This document shows, piece after piece, positions 1 to 7,531 of a stretch of 35,348 nucleotides of DNA (position 1 is the first letter of the stretch; every line of letters begins with the position of its first letter). Made by a program: the position numbers and the translations under genes. The DNA comes from JBOFGK01 sp051649085. Lineage in GTDB: Bacteria > Bacillota_I > Bacilli_A > UBA3375. The notes under the pieces were generated by a model, which saw only the letters and a list, made by a program, of their open reading frames with translations, was not told where the DNA came from and ran no database searches. The stretch is from assembly GCA_051649085.1 (NCBI GenBank), contig JBOFGK010000048.1, positions 1 through 35,348 on the forward strand. The letters are read 5' to 3'.

Positions 1-42
1 TAGCATAGTAATAGCTTCTTGGCTGAATAAAATCTTTGACAT
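1..42 (-). CDS. N-terminal fragment of an unidentified gene
   Basis: Only the first 14 codons are inside the window. On the minus strand an ATG at 42-40 follows an AAGGAG ribosome site (52-47) at good spacing and reads MSKILFSQEAITML before the window edge. The gene sits just after the terminator of the plsY unit, so it is probably a separate transcription unit. The N-terminus vaguely resembles helix-turn-helix proteins encoded with some IS3-type transposases, but 14 residues cannot support an identification. Confidence 0.5.
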   Translation of the reverse strand, partial: MSKILFSQEAITML

Positions 43-70
43 ATAGTCTCCTTAGTATTATTATAACAAA

Positions 71-100
71 AGCCAAATATCAAACTAATGATATTCGGCT
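71..100 (-). terminator. Rho-independent terminator of the plsY unit
   Basis: A 12-bp near-perfect inverted repeat (71-82 with 89-100, one G-U/A-C position) encloses a 6-base loop. On the minus strand it is followed by TTTTGTT. It lies about 50 bases past the stop of the 65-aa gene and just ahead of the next minus-strand start. Confidence 0.7.
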
Positions 101-152
101 CTTTTATTTAAAATTCTACTTTATAGGGTTCGGTTCAAATTGAATTTGCGGT

Positions 153-350
153 TTATTTTACTTCTTTTGCACCTGGAATATCTGTGATATCAAGCTCTTT
201 TGGAATACGAATTTGTTGTCCTTGATACTCAATTACTTTGGTAGTCATTAGATCATATGTTAGTTTACCAAGTGATAAGAACATTCCACCAAGCATTAAT
301 CCAAGTAAGACGATTAAAAAAATTGTTTGTTTACTTTTTTTCTTTTTCAT
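153..350 (-). CDS. Small single-pass membrane protein, 65 aa
   Basis: This protein of unknown function has a lysine-rich start (MKKKKSK), one strongly hydrophobic segment at about residues 9-31, and a short polar tail of about 34 residues rich in charged and Ile/Pro positions. The topology is probably N-in with the tail outside. An AAAGGAG ribosome site ends about 7 bases before the ATG. The gene starts 34 bases after the plsY stop, so the two are probably co-transcribed and end at the hairpin at 71-100. The size, clean start and operon position support a real gene; no family is recognised. Confidence 0.7.
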   Translation of the reverse strand: MKKKKSKQTIFLIVLLGLMLGGMFLSLGKLTYDLMTTKVIEYQGQQIRIPKELDITDIPGAKEVK

Positions 351-384
351 AAATACTCCTTTAGTTAAATTTTTGTGCTGAAAA

Positions 385-960
385 TTACATCCAACTTATC
401 TTGCTTTCAGTTTTATTTTTGATCCGTTTAATATTTTCTCGATGTGCATAAACAACAAAAACAAAAATTAAAAACGCAACAATTGATACAAAGAATTGCA
501 TATAAAATAGTGTGTAAATAAAAAATGCTGTCACACCTAAAATTGATGAAAGAGATACATACTTAGATAAGTATAAGCTGATTAAAAAAATCGAAATTGC
601 AAAAAGTGCACCAATCGGAGCATAAACAAGGACAAAACCAAAACCTGTTGAGATCCCTTTTCCACCTTTAAATTTAATGAAAATTGAAAATGAATGACCA
701 ATAATCGCAACTGGCAAAAGAATTAATGGTTCAATCCCAAAAGTATAACCGACCAAACAGACAACTGCACCTTTCGTCATATCGGCAGTAAACCCCAAAA
801 TAAATGCTTTTTTTCCACAAATTCGCCCTAAGTTTGAGCCACCAACGTTTTTACTACCCTCAACTCTAATGTCCTTTTTATAGTAGAATCCTATAAGTAG
901 ACAGAATGGAATTGCTCCATACAAGTAGGCTAATATTATTGCAAGAATTGTTTCTATCAT
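385..960 (-). CDS. plsY: Acyl-phosphate:glycerol-3-phosphate acyltransferase PlsY
   Basis: PlsY is an integral membrane enzyme that moves the acyl group from acyl-phosphate (made by PlsX, encoded at 11495 in this window) to the sn-1 position of glycerol-3-phosphate, the first step of phospholipid synthesis. The 191-aa length fits the family. Three family motifs are visible: motif 1 as GSKNVGGSNLGR near residues 35-46, the phosphate-binding loop KGGKGISTGFG in the middle, and HRENIKR near the C-terminus. Several hydrophobic segments account for the multi-pass topology. Motif 1 departs from the usual GSGNxGATN. The start has a GAGGTC ribosome site 5 bases upstream and a candidate promoter at 1004-1033. 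Family assignment is firm. Confidence 0.95.
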   Translation of the reverse strand: MIETILAIILAYLYGAIPFCLLIGFYYKKDIRVEGSKNVGGSNLGRICGKKAFILGFTADMTKGAVVCLVGYTFGIEPLILLPVAIIGHSFSIFIKFKGGKGISTGFGFVLVYAPIGALFAISIFLISLYLSKYVSLSSILGVTAFFIYTLFYMQFFVSIVAFLIFVFVVYAHRENIKRIKNKTESKISWM

Positions 961-1003
961 TTTTGACCTCTTTTTTCTTAATTCTAAAATAGTCCACCGA
1001 TAA

Positions 1004-1033
1004 ATTTTACCATAAAAACCGATGTATAAGCAA
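1004..1033 (-). promoter_or_regulatory. Candidate plsY promoter
   Basis: Read on the minus strand, TTGCTT (1033-1028) is followed after 18 bases by an extended -10 element, TGGTAAAAT, with the TAAAAT at 1009-1004. It would start the transcript about 35-40 bases before the plsY ATG. The same TTGCTT -35 hexamer occurs in the rpsP promoter. Assigned by eye. Confidence 0.4.
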
Positions 1034-1098
1034 AAAAATACAAGAAAGAGGAGAAAAAAATCAAAAAAATGACAGAAATCTATGATAAATAGAGAAAA

Positions 1099-1143
1099 AT
1101 ATTTGTTTATATAGATACAATATATTTGTCTATATAGATATAT
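1099..1143. repeat. Two-copy 22-bp direct repeat, period 23 bp
   Basis: Bases 1099-1120 and 1122-1143 match at 19 of 22 positions; both contain ATATTTGT followed by a pyrimidine and TATATAGATA. Part of the same segment also forms an imperfect dyad with TATATAGA and TCTATATA arms. The repeats sit between the divergent promoters and could be an operator, but the base bias makes chance repeats more likely than usual. Confidence 0.5.
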
Positions 1144-1287
1144 TATATTAGTTCGCTATAAATACATATAAAAGTATTTTTTACACGGTTTTATAGGTAT
1201 AATCTTCACTAAAACTACATAAACATTAAAAAATCTTCATTGAAAAAACATAAAGAAAAAATGTTTCCACTTTAAAATTAAAAAGAA

Positions 1288-1316
1288 ACTTTTTTCTTTG
1301 GAAAGTGTGCTACAAT
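1288..1316 (+). promoter_or_regulatory. Candidate promoter for the UDP-sugar dehydrogenase gene
   Basis: TACAAT at 1311-1316 is preceded by TGC, giving an extended -10 element. The -35 position (1288-1293) is only weakly matched by ACTTTT. This would give a leader of about 60 bases before the ATG at 1381. Confidence 0.4.
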
Positions 1317-1380
1317 ATAAAAAAAAGAAAGCTTTGATAAAGGCTTAAAAGCCATTTATTAAAAGGATGAAAGGGTTAAA

Positions 1381-2670
1381 ATGTCAGTAAACGAAAAAGC
1401 AGTTAATAACAAAGAGGGAATCGCTGTAATTGGACTTGGTTACGTTGGATTACCACTTGCAGTTGCATTTGCACAAAAAAGCGGAAGAGAAGTTGTAGGG
1501 TTCGATATTGATGAACGAAAAATTCGTGAGTATAAAGAAGGGATAGATCGAACAGAAAGCATTGGAGAAGCGGTAAAAGATTCAGGTGTAAAATTCACGA
1601 CAGATGAAAATTTACTGGAAAGCACAAAATATTTCTTTGTAACTGTACCGACTCCAACAATTAAAGGGGATCCTGACCTTAAGTATTTAGCTGGTGCAAT
1701 TGATGTAATAATAAAGCATTTAAAAAAAGGAGACTACGTTACGTTTGAAAGTACGGTTTTCCCAACTTATACAAGAGAAGTGGCGATTCCATTACTTGAA
1801 CAAGGAACTGGACTAACATTAAATGAAGATTTTTACGTTGGATTTTCGCCAGAACGAATTAATCCAGGTGACACAGAACATACACTAGACCGTGTTGCCA
1901 AAGTTGTTGGAGGAAGTTCTCAAGCAGTTGCGGAACACTTGGGAGAAATTTATCGTCCAGTTGTTGGGAGTGTCTTTTTAGCTGAATCATTAGAAGTTGC
2001 AGAAGCATGTAAGATTCTTGAAAATTCTCAACGTGATGTGAATATTGCATTAATTAATCAATTTGCAATGTTATATCCAGAAATACCGACACATGCAATT
2101 GTAGAAGCGATGAATACAAAATGGAATGCGCTTAAGTTTAAACCAGGATTAGTAGGAGGACATTGTATTGCTGAAGATCCATACTATTTAATGAATCAAG
2201 TGTTTGAAACGGGAGAGCGTTTCACAATTCTTGAAGAAAGTAGAACAATTAATCGTCAACTATTAGGGTACATCATTGGAGCAACGAGACGTAAATTGGA
2301 TGATCACAGTTTAAAAGGGAAAAAAATTTTAATGAAAGGTGCAACATTTAAAGAAAATTTGAATGATGTACGTAACTCATTAGCACTTGAATTGGTGGAA
2401 AAATTCCAAAATCAACATGCAATTGTCGATATTTGTGATCCGATTGCTGATCGTGTTGCAACAGATAAAATGGGTTTAACATTACTCGATGAAGTTAATT
2501 ACAATGACTACGATATTATTATTTATGCAGTTAAGCACAATGTGTTTAAAGATGATTTGCAGGCAATTATTGAGGCTGTAGATAATCCGGAAAACTTGAT
2601 AATGTTTGATATTCAAGCAATGTTTAGAAAAGATTCATTACGAACTAAATTTAGATATATTGAATTATAA
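1381..2670 (+). CDS. UDP-N-acetylhexosamine 6-dehydrogenase (WbpA/TviB/WecC type)
   Basis: This NAD-dependent enzyme oxidises C6 of a UDP-N-acetylhexosamine to the uronic acid, a precursor for surface polysaccharide. The 429 residues show the family order: the Rossmann motif GLGYVGLP (about 18-25), the central helix AEACKILEN with the likely catalytic Lys211 and Asn215, and the active-site Cys262 in GLVGGHCIAEDPYYL. The C-terminal UDP-binding domain contains KGATFKENLNDVRNS. The GLVGGHC/DPYYL form is nearest the TviB/WbpA group, so UDP-GlcNAc or UDP-GalNAc is the likely substrate; UDP-ManNAc (WecC) cannot be excluded. No epimerase partner is adjacent. The start has AAGGATG/AAAGGG upstream. 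It appears monocistronic and may feed the glycan locus 18 kb downstream. Confidence 0.9.
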   Translation: MSVNEKAVNNKEGIAVIGLGYVGLPLAVAFAQKSGREVVGFDIDERKIREYKEGIDRTESIGEAVKDSGVKFTTDENLLESTKYFFVTVPTPTIKGDPDLKYLAGAIDVIIKHLKKGDYVTFESTVFPTYTREVAIPLLEQGTGLTLNEDFYVGFSPERINPGDTEHTLDRVAKVVGGSSQAVAEHLGEIYRPVVGSVFLAESLEVAEACKILENSQRDVNIALINQFAMLYPEIPTHAIVEAMNTKWNALKFKPGLVGGHCIAEDPYYLMNQVFETGERFTILEESRTINRQLLGYIIGATRRKLDDHSLKGKKILMKGATFKENLNDVRNSLALELVEKFQNQHAIVDICDPIADRVATDKMGLTLLDEVNYNDYDIIIYAVKHNVFKDDLQAIIEAVDNPENLIMFDIQAMFRKDSLRTKFRYIEL

Positions 2671-2691
2671 AAAAGTAATTGGGTAATTAAA

Positions 2692-2728
2692 TTCAGTAAT
2701 GCTTCAAATGAGAAGAAAATATACTGAA
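2692..2728 (+). terminator. Weak terminator-like hairpin after the dehydrogenase gene
   Basis: TTCAGTA (2692-2698) can pair with TACTGAA (2722-2728), with an inner CTTC/GAAG stem (2702-2705 with 2712-2715). The following bases are AGTTTAAAAATT, not a clean T run, so this is only a candidate. Confidence 0.25.
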
Positions 2729-2804
2729 AGTTTAAAAATTAATGGGATGAAATATGGATTAAGGAATATTATATAATACTTCAAAAAATGTTGGAGGAAG
2801 TTAT

Positions 2805-2960
2805 ATGAATTTTTTAATCGAAACAATTCACATCGTTTATGGACTAATTACAATCATAATAATTTGGTTTCTTGTTTTTATAGTTGTACGATTTACGAGT
2901 GAAAAAGAATTTAAAGAAAATGATGAAGAACACGTTAAAGAAAGTAAGCAAAATTTATAG
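2805..2960 (+). CDS. Small single-pass membrane protein, 51 aa
   Basis: This is a short gene with a strong GGAGGAAG ribosome site (2792-2799) 5 bases before the ATG. The product begins MNFLIETIHIVYGLITI, has one hydrophobic segment at about residues 10-28, and ends in a highly charged cytoplasmic-type tail rich in Glu and Lys. A TATAAT at 2772-2777 may be its -10 box. It ends 9 bases before a strong terminator at 2970-3005. The ribosome site, membrane segment and terminator together support a real gene. The function is unknown; I recognise no family. Confidence 0.65.
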   Translation: MNFLIETIHIVYGLITIIIIWFLVFIVVRFTSEKEFKENDEEHVKESKQNL

Positions 2961-2969
2961 GGTTACAAT

Positions 2970-3005
2970 AAGAGGTTAACTTTTTTGAGTTAACCTCTTG
3001 CTTTT
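2970..3005 (+). terminator. Strong rho-independent terminator
   Basis: A perfect 11-bp stem (AAGAGGTTAAC at 2970-2980 with GTTAACCTCTT at 2989-2999) has an 8-base loop and is followed by GCTTTTT. It ends the 51-aa gene and separates it from rpsP. Confidence 0.85.
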
Positions 3006-3026
3006 TAAAGAAATTCATGTTATACT
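2998..3026 (+). promoter_or_regulatory. rpsP promoter, overlapping the preceding terminator
   Basis: TTGCTT (2998-3003), a 17-base spacer, and an extended -10 TGTTATACT (TATACT at 3021-3026) make a good vegetative promoter. Its -35 lies in the 3' edge of the terminator stem and T tract. The predicted leader before the rpsP ATG at 3059 is about 25 bases. Confidence 0.65.
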
Positions 3027-3058
3027 ATAAGAGAATAAAGAACAAGGAGATACATATA

Positions 3059-3328
3059 ATGGTAAAAATTAGATTAAAAAGAATGGGTGCAAAAAAACAA
3101 GCATTCTACAGAATTGTTGTAAGTGACGTTCGTACAAAAAGAGATGGTAAAGCAATCGAAGAATTAGGATACTACGATGCTGTTAAAAATCCAGCGGTAA
3201 TTAAAGTGGATGAAACAAAAGCGCTTGAGTGGTTAGCAAAAGGTGCACAACCAACTGAAACTGTACGTAACATTTTATCAAAAGAAGGAATTATGACTAA
3301 ATTCCACGATAGCAAATATTCAAAATAA
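3059..3328 (+). CDS. rpsP: 30S ribosomal protein S16
   Basis: S16 is a small-subunit assembly protein. The 89-aa product begins MVKIRLKRMGAKKQAFYRIV, the classic S16 N-terminus, and contains RDGKAIEELGYYDA and the C-terminal region GAQPTETVRNILSKEGI. The start at 3059 is chosen because AAGGAGA lies just upstream and the protein then matches the family length. An in-frame ATG at 3017 would add 14 non-conserved residues overlapping the promoter. In many Bacillota rpsP lies beside ffh and rimM-trmD; here it stands alone between two terminators, while ffh is 14 kb away. Confidence 0.95.
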   Translation: MVKIRLKRMGAKKQAFYRIVVSDVRTKRDGKAIEELGYYDAVKNPAVIKVDETKALEWLAKGAQPTETVRNILSKEGIMTKFHDSKYSK

Positions 3329-3336
3329 AACTAAGC

Positions 3337-3376
3337 AAAAGCACAAAATAATTATTTTGTGCTTTTGACAACTTTT
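3337..3376 (+). terminator. rpsP terminator
   Basis: AAAAGCACAAAAT (3337-3349) pairs perfectly with ATTTTGTGCTTTT (3354-3366) around a 4-base loop, followed by GACAACTTTTT. It lies immediately after the rpsP stop and 20-50 bases before the flippase start. Confidence 0.8.
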
Positions 3377-3387
3377 TAAGAGGAAGA

Positions 3388-4938
3388 ATGAAGAAAAATA
3401 AATTTTTAGCGGGTAGTATAATCTTAATTGCAGGAGAAATTTTAACGCGACTTTTAGGACTAATCTACATTATTCCGCTTAGTAATATAAATGACGGAAT
3501 AGGAGCGATTTTAGCAATTCTTACAACTCCATATAGTATTTTTCTGATGGTGTCAGCTCTTGGAGTTGCAAATATTGTAAATAGTGAAATTAGTAGATAT
3601 TACGGTAAAAATCATGATGAAGTAAAAGCAACGACCATCAATGGTATGCTTTATGTGACAATCTTGTCAGTAATTGGCTTTTTAATTGTGATGGTTTTTG
3701 CGCCGCAAATGATGAATGTAATGATTGGTGATGAAGTTTCAAGTGTTGAGTACTATGATGCATTAGTTGCAAGTTTTAGAATTATGGGTGTTTCGATAAT
3801 TTTCTTTGCGATCAATATGCACTTCAAATCTTTATTAATTGGAGTTGGACATTTGAAAATAGTCTCGTATAGTTATGTTCAAGAGGCCTTTTTGAAAATT
3901 TTGTTTACGATGGCAATTGTCTTGTTTTTCAAAGATAAGTTAACAGGTGAAAATGCAGATCTTGGATATGCGTGTTACGCAATTGGAATCGGTGTAACGT
4001 TATCGGTTGCAACGACGACAATTTTATATACTGTGCACATTATTAGAACAAAGTTACATCGTCGACTATTAAAAGGTGTCTTTAAATTTAAACCACAAAA
4101 ATTTAAATATATGTTCGTAACCGGAGGGATTTTCTTTGTAACAGGAATTTATGTTACGGCTTTTACACTTATTGATCAAATTGTCGCATCAAATCTAATT
4201 GGGCTTTCTGGTGAAAGAGAGGAAATATACGGAGCTTTTTTTACTGATACTTCTAAATTAGTAATGCTTGCAGTGACAATGGGGGCTGTGTTTACAACAA
4301 TGTTAATTAAGCATATTGAATCGAGTGAAGAAAAGGAAAAATTCAAAGAGTTTAATAATATTATTAATAATATTATTTTGTATTGTTCACTTGCAATAGC
4401 AGGTTATCTGATTGCAATACCGTACATTTACAATCTTTTATTCCCACCATATAATCCAACAGGAATATATTTTTTAAGAATTCAAGCAGTATTAATTCCT
4501 TTTTATATTCTTCGGGACTTAATTGGAGTTTATGCAATCATTCGTGGACATCGAAAGAATGTTATTAAAACGACAATTATAATGTTTGGTCTTAAACTCT
4601 TTTTAACACCAGCTTTATGCTTTGGATTTATGATGTTTGGAGTTAAGTATGGTTACTTAGGCTTAATTGTTTCATCAATAATTTCCATTACAGTTGCAAC
4701 AATTATCTTGTACAAGATGAATATTGAAATTATTAGATTTTCCAAAAAACAAATTTTCCAAAAGCTTCTAATTACGCTTTTTACGGTGCTTGCACTTGTT
4801 GTGTTTCTAATGGCAGATCGATTGTTCCGTTCATTTACAGATAATAATGTACTATTATTTATGGCAAATGCATTGTTGATTTTAATCGTTTTTGTTGGTT
4901 TTTACACTAAATTATTTTTGAAACTAGAAAGGAAATAA
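3388..4938 (+). CDS. MurJ/SpoVB-like lipid-linked oligosaccharide flippase
   Basis: A 516-aa multi-pass protein with about 12-14 hydrophobic segments. The N-terminus (about residues 7-30) reads AGSIILIAGEILTRLLGLIY, followed by PLSN, resembling Bacillus SpoVB and YtgP (MurJ), members of the MOP superfamily that flip lipid II or lipid-linked glycans. The usual features are present: charged residues in the first helix (Glu, Arg) and a cytoplasmic loop before the second half. The gene opens the long housekeeping run, with GAGGAAG just before the ATG, and its neighbours include murC. A lipid II flippase is therefore the favoured role; a flippase for another surface polymer remains possible. Confidence 0.8.
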   Translation: MKKNKFLAGSIILIAGEILTRLLGLIYIIPLSNINDGIGAILAILTTPYSIFLMVSALGVANIVNSEISRYYGKNHDEVKATTINGMLYVTILSVIGFLIVMVFAPQMMNVMIGDEVSSVEYYDALVASFRIMGVSIIFFAINMHFKSLLIGVGHLKIVSYSYVQEAFLKILFTMAIVLFFKDKLTGENADLGYACYAIGIGVTLSVATTTILYTVHIIRTKLHRRLLKGVFKFKPQKFKYMFVTGGIFFVTGIYVTAFTLIDQIVASNLIGLSGEREEIYGAFFTDTSKLVMLAVTMGAVFTTMLIKHIESSEEKEKFKEFNNIINNIILYCSLAIAGYLIAIPYIYNLLFPPYNPTGIYFLRIQAVLIPFYILRDLIGVYAIIRGHRKNVIKTTIIMFGLKLFLTPALCFGFMMFGVKYGYLGLIVSSIISITVATIILYKMNIEIIRFSKKQIFQKLLITLFTVLALVVFLMADRLFRSFTDNNVLLFMANALLILIVFVGFYTKLFLKLERK

Positions 4939-5316
4939 ATGGAGAAAGTATTCGTTAGTTTACGCTATTTAGCACAATTATTAGGCTTGTTTTTCGTTGC
5001 TTTGACGTGGTTGTTCATTCCAAATGAGTATTATCAAATACTGACAGTTGTTCTAATGGCGTTTATCTTTGAAAAAGCTGCAATTTTTTATATTGAAGAT
5101 AAAAAGCGGGTGCTGCGATTTGAAAAATTTAAACCATTTGTTCAAATTTGGTCTATTGTGATGACTTTTGTCTTATATTATATTGTTTTGGTCTTCATAA
5201 ATAGTGGGTTTTACTATGAAACATTAATCATCTTTATAATCGAATATGGAGTATATTTTTTTGCAGGTGAAAGTTTATTTGACATTTTAACATTAACAAA
5301 AGTAGAGGAGAAATAA
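4939..5316 (+). CDS. Four-helix membrane protein of unknown function, 125 aa
   Basis: The ATG follows the flippase stop with no gap, and its ribosome site (GAAAGGAAA) lies in the end of that gene, so translation is probably coupled. The product has about four hydrophobic segments (residues 8-27, 31-50, 66-87 and 91-113) and a short charged C-terminus. A charged loop, EDKKRVLRFEKFK, lies between the second and third. No motif or family is recognised. Its stop overlaps the trmB start by one base (TAATG). Partnership with the flippase is possible from position alone. Confidence 0.75.
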   Translation: MEKVFVSLRYLAQLLGLFFVALTWLFIPNEYYQILTVVLMAFIFEKAAIFYIEDKKRVLRFEKFKPFVQIWSIVMTFVLYYIVLVFINSGFYYETLIIFIIEYGVYFFAGESLFDILTLTKVEEK

Positions 5317-5960
5317 TGAGATTAAGACATAAACCATGGGCAAAGGATTTTATAAAAGATAATCCAGAAATTTTTGTTGAGCTTGAGCTTTTGGAACAAT
5401 TGATTCCCCAAAATAAAGAAGTTTGTTTTGAATTCGGAATGGGAAAAGGTGATTTTATCATTCAAATGGCCAAACAAAATCCAGAAATAATGTATTTTGG
5501 TTTTGAATTACAACCAAGTGTAATAGTGATAGCTGGACAAAAAATCCTAAAAGAAAAAATTCCCAATTTAAAATTAATTTGCGCAAATGTATTTGAACTT
5601 GGAGAATATGAAAGTGTACACGAAAAGATCAACAAAATATATTTGAATTTTTCTGATCCTTGGCCAAAAACAAGACATACGAAGAAACGTTTAACTAGTC
5701 CAGAGTTTTTAAAGGTCTATCAAAAATTATTGAAAAAGAACGGTGAATTGATTCAAAAAACGGATAATGATGGCCTATTTGAATACAGTATTGTTTCACT
5801 TGTTGAAAATAACTGGTCAATTGCTGATTGTTGTATTGATATTCATCGAGAAAACAGTGGTGTTGAGTTACCAATTACCGAATTTGAACGTCGTTTCATG
5901 GGTATGGGTAAAACAATTAAATTTTTAAAAGCGAAGGTTAAGGAGTCGAATGAAAACTAA
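5316..5960 (+). CDS. trmB: tRNA (guanine-N7)-methyltransferase TrmB
   Basis: TrmB uses S-adenosylmethionine to make m7G46 in the tRNA variable loop. The 214-aa length is typical. The SAM-binding loop is EFGMGKG at about residues 39-45, and the hallmark SDPWPKTRHTKKRL begins at about residue 113. The substrate-binding end TEFERRFMGMGK also fits. A GAGGAG ribosome site precedes the start, which overlaps the previous stop by one base, and the end overlaps the peptidase gene by 11 bases. The order trmB, M42 peptidase, thioredoxin-like, ytpR, murC matches the Bacillus chromosome in outline. Confidence 0.95.
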   Translation: MRLRHKPWAKDFIKDNPEIFVELELLEQLIPQNKEVCFEFGMGKGDFIIQMAKQNPEIMYFGFELQPSVIVIAGQKILKEKIPNLKLICANVFELGEYESVHEKINKIYLNFSDPWPKTRHTKKRLTSPEFLKVYQKLLKKNGELIQKTDNDGLFEYSIVSLVENNWSIADCCIDIHRENSGVELPITEFERRFMGMGKTIKFLKAKVKESNEN

Positions 5961-7011
5961 TCAAGTTGTTGAACTAATTAAACAGTATAGTGATATTGAT
6001 GCTGTTTCCGGATTTGAAAAGCCAGTGAGAGATTGTCTTGAAAATCAATTTTTGAAAAACAACCTAGAAGTCTCATATGATAAACTTGGTGGGATTATTG
6101 GGAAAATTGAAACAGGAAGTGCAGGACCAAAGACTTTAGTGCTTGCTCATATGGATGAGGTCGGCTTTATGGTTGAAGCAATTACGGAGTTGGGTTTTGT
6201 GAAAATATATTCTCTTGGTGGATTTGTTCCAAGTACAATTTCAGGTCAACGTCTAACTTTACATACGCGAAATGGTGAAAAATTTGATGGGTGTGTACTT
6301 GCTTTACCAAAACACTTGCAAAGTAGTGGAGAGTTGTCAATTGATGGAATGTTAGTTGATTTTGGTTTTAGTTCAAAAGAAAATGCACTTGAATATGGAG
6401 TGCGGATCGGTGATATGGTTGCGCTTAAAAATGATTTTAATCACACAATTAATAATATGATTTTCGGAAAGGCATTTGATAATCGTTTTGGTTGTACAAT
6501 CGTGCATTTATTGGCTGAAAAATTAACTAAAGAACAGTTGTGTGGAACAATTTATTTGGCGGCAAGTGTTCAAGAAGAAGTTGGTTTACGTGGTGCGGCA
6601 CCAATTGTTAATCAAATAGGTGGGGTAGATAATATACTTGTTGTTGATACATCACCTGTAAGTGATACAACAACAGCCCAAAAAGAAAAAGGTGCAATTG
6701 GGAATGGAGTGCTTGTTAGAATGCGAGATGCAAAAACAATTTTAGACGTTGAAGGTAATCGAATTTTATTTGATCTTGCACTAAAACATAATGTTAAAGC
6801 ACAACCGTATTTTTCATATGGAGGCGCAACCGATGCAGCTGATGCGCAAGTAGCAATGATGGGAGCAAAAACAGTTGCTCTTTGTATTCCAGCAAGAAAT
6901 ATTCATTCAAATACAGCGACAGCTTCGGTTGATGATTTTCTTGCAGTGCTTGATTTAGCTGAGCTGTATGTCAAGTATTCTAATAAAAAGGTGACAGTAA
7001 ATGAAAGCTAA
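5950..7011 (+). CDS. M42-family metallo-aminopeptidase (YtoP/glutamyl aminopeptidase type)
   Basis: A cytoplasmic dinuclear-metal aminopeptidase that trims oligopeptides. In 353 residues all expected ligands are visible: His67 and Asp69 in LAHMDEVGFMV, bridging Asp176 in AFDNRFGC, catalytic Glu209/Glu210 in QEEVGLRGA, Asp233 in VVDTSP and His319 in RNIHSN. The start ATG lies inside trmB with AAGGAG about 6 bases upstream, and the end overlaps the next gene by 11 bases. The family contains glutamyl aminopeptidases, deblocking aminopeptidases and some cellulase-annotated members; peptide cleavage is much the likeliest role, and the exact specificity cannot be read from sequence. Confidence 0.9.
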   Translation: MKTNQVVELIKQYSDIDAVSGFEKPVRDCLENQFLKNNLEVSYDKLGGIIGKIETGSAGPKTLVLAHMDEVGFMVEAITELGFVKIYSLGGFVPSTISGQRLTLHTRNGEKFDGCVLALPKHLQSSGELSIDGMLVDFGFSSKENALEYGVRIGDMVALKNDFNHTINNMIFGKAFDNRFGCTIVHLLAEKLTKEQLCGTIYLAASVQEEVGLRGAAPIVNQIGGVDNILVVDTSPVSDTTTAQKEKGAIGNGVLVRMRDAKTILDVEGNRILFDLALKHNVKAQPYFSYGGATDAADAQVAMMGAKTVALCIPARNIHSNTATASVDDFLAVLDLAELYVKYSNKKVTVNES

Positions 7012-7531
7012 AAAAACAATATTTCTTTCAATTGTATCATTACTAGTAGTTTTAAGTCTTTTAACTTTTTATGCAGTTGAAGTGAAAAGTGAAGAAATGG
7101 ATTATGACCAATTATTTGCAAAAGTTCGAATCCTTGAACAAAAACCAATTGCAAAATTTAATCAAACATTTGAAAAATTTGGTTACTTTTTACCGCTTGA
7201 ATATGAAGTTTTAAATAACGATGATACATTATCATTGAAAAAAGAACATTCATTTGTCATTTATTATCCAGGAGAAGGACAGTATGTGGCGCCAAATGCT
7301 TTAACAATGATTAATCCTAATTTAGAAATTTCTTTTGAAAATATTGATGAGTCAGAAAAAGGAAAAACAAAATTTTTCTATATTTGGAAAGAAACAGATG
7401 GGATGAGTCAAGTCATTTATGGAGAGAACGATCGATACATTTCGGCACGAATGCCAACCAGAAATTTGAGTAAAGATGTACCAGAAATTGTCACAATTTA
7501 CAACTCAGTTGTCGAGCTGAAAAATGATTAG
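7001..7531 (+). CDS. Membrane-anchored extracytoplasmic protein, unknown, 176 aa
   Basis: Residues 4-26 form a signal anchor or signal peptide (KKTIFLSIVSLLVVLSLLTF). There is no lipobox cysteine. The rest, about 150 residues, is soluble, mixed alpha/beta in composition, rich in Glu, Lys and Tyr, and has no cysteine. I recognise no catalytic motif. It overlaps the M42 gene at its start, with GGTGA as ribosome site, and the thioredoxin-like gene at its end (8 bases), so it belongs to the same transcript. Bacillus has a different uncharacterised gene at the comparable place between its thioredoxin-like and YtpR genes, so homology cannot be assumed. Confidence 0.7.
   Translation: MKAKKTIFLSIVSLLVVLSLLTFYAVEVKSEEMDYDQLFAKVRILEQKPIAKFNQTFEKFGYFLPLEYEVLNNDDTLSLKKEHSFVIYYPGEGQYVAPNALTMINPNLEISFENIDESEKGKTKFFYIWKETDGMSQVIYGENDRYISARMPTRNLSKDVPEIVTIYNSVVELKND

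Larger units (their letters stand above)
961..1380. other. Divergent intergenic region between plsY and the UDP-sugar dehydrogenase gene
   Basis: This is the only gene-free stretch of more than 300 bases. It is very AT-rich. It holds a candidate plsY promoter near the left end, a tandem/dyad repeat at 1099-1143 and a candidate rightward promoter at 1288-1316. A short palindromic element (GGCTTAAAAGCC) lies near 1342-1353. I see no credible ORF with a ribosome site and no RNA gene. Confidence 0.6.
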
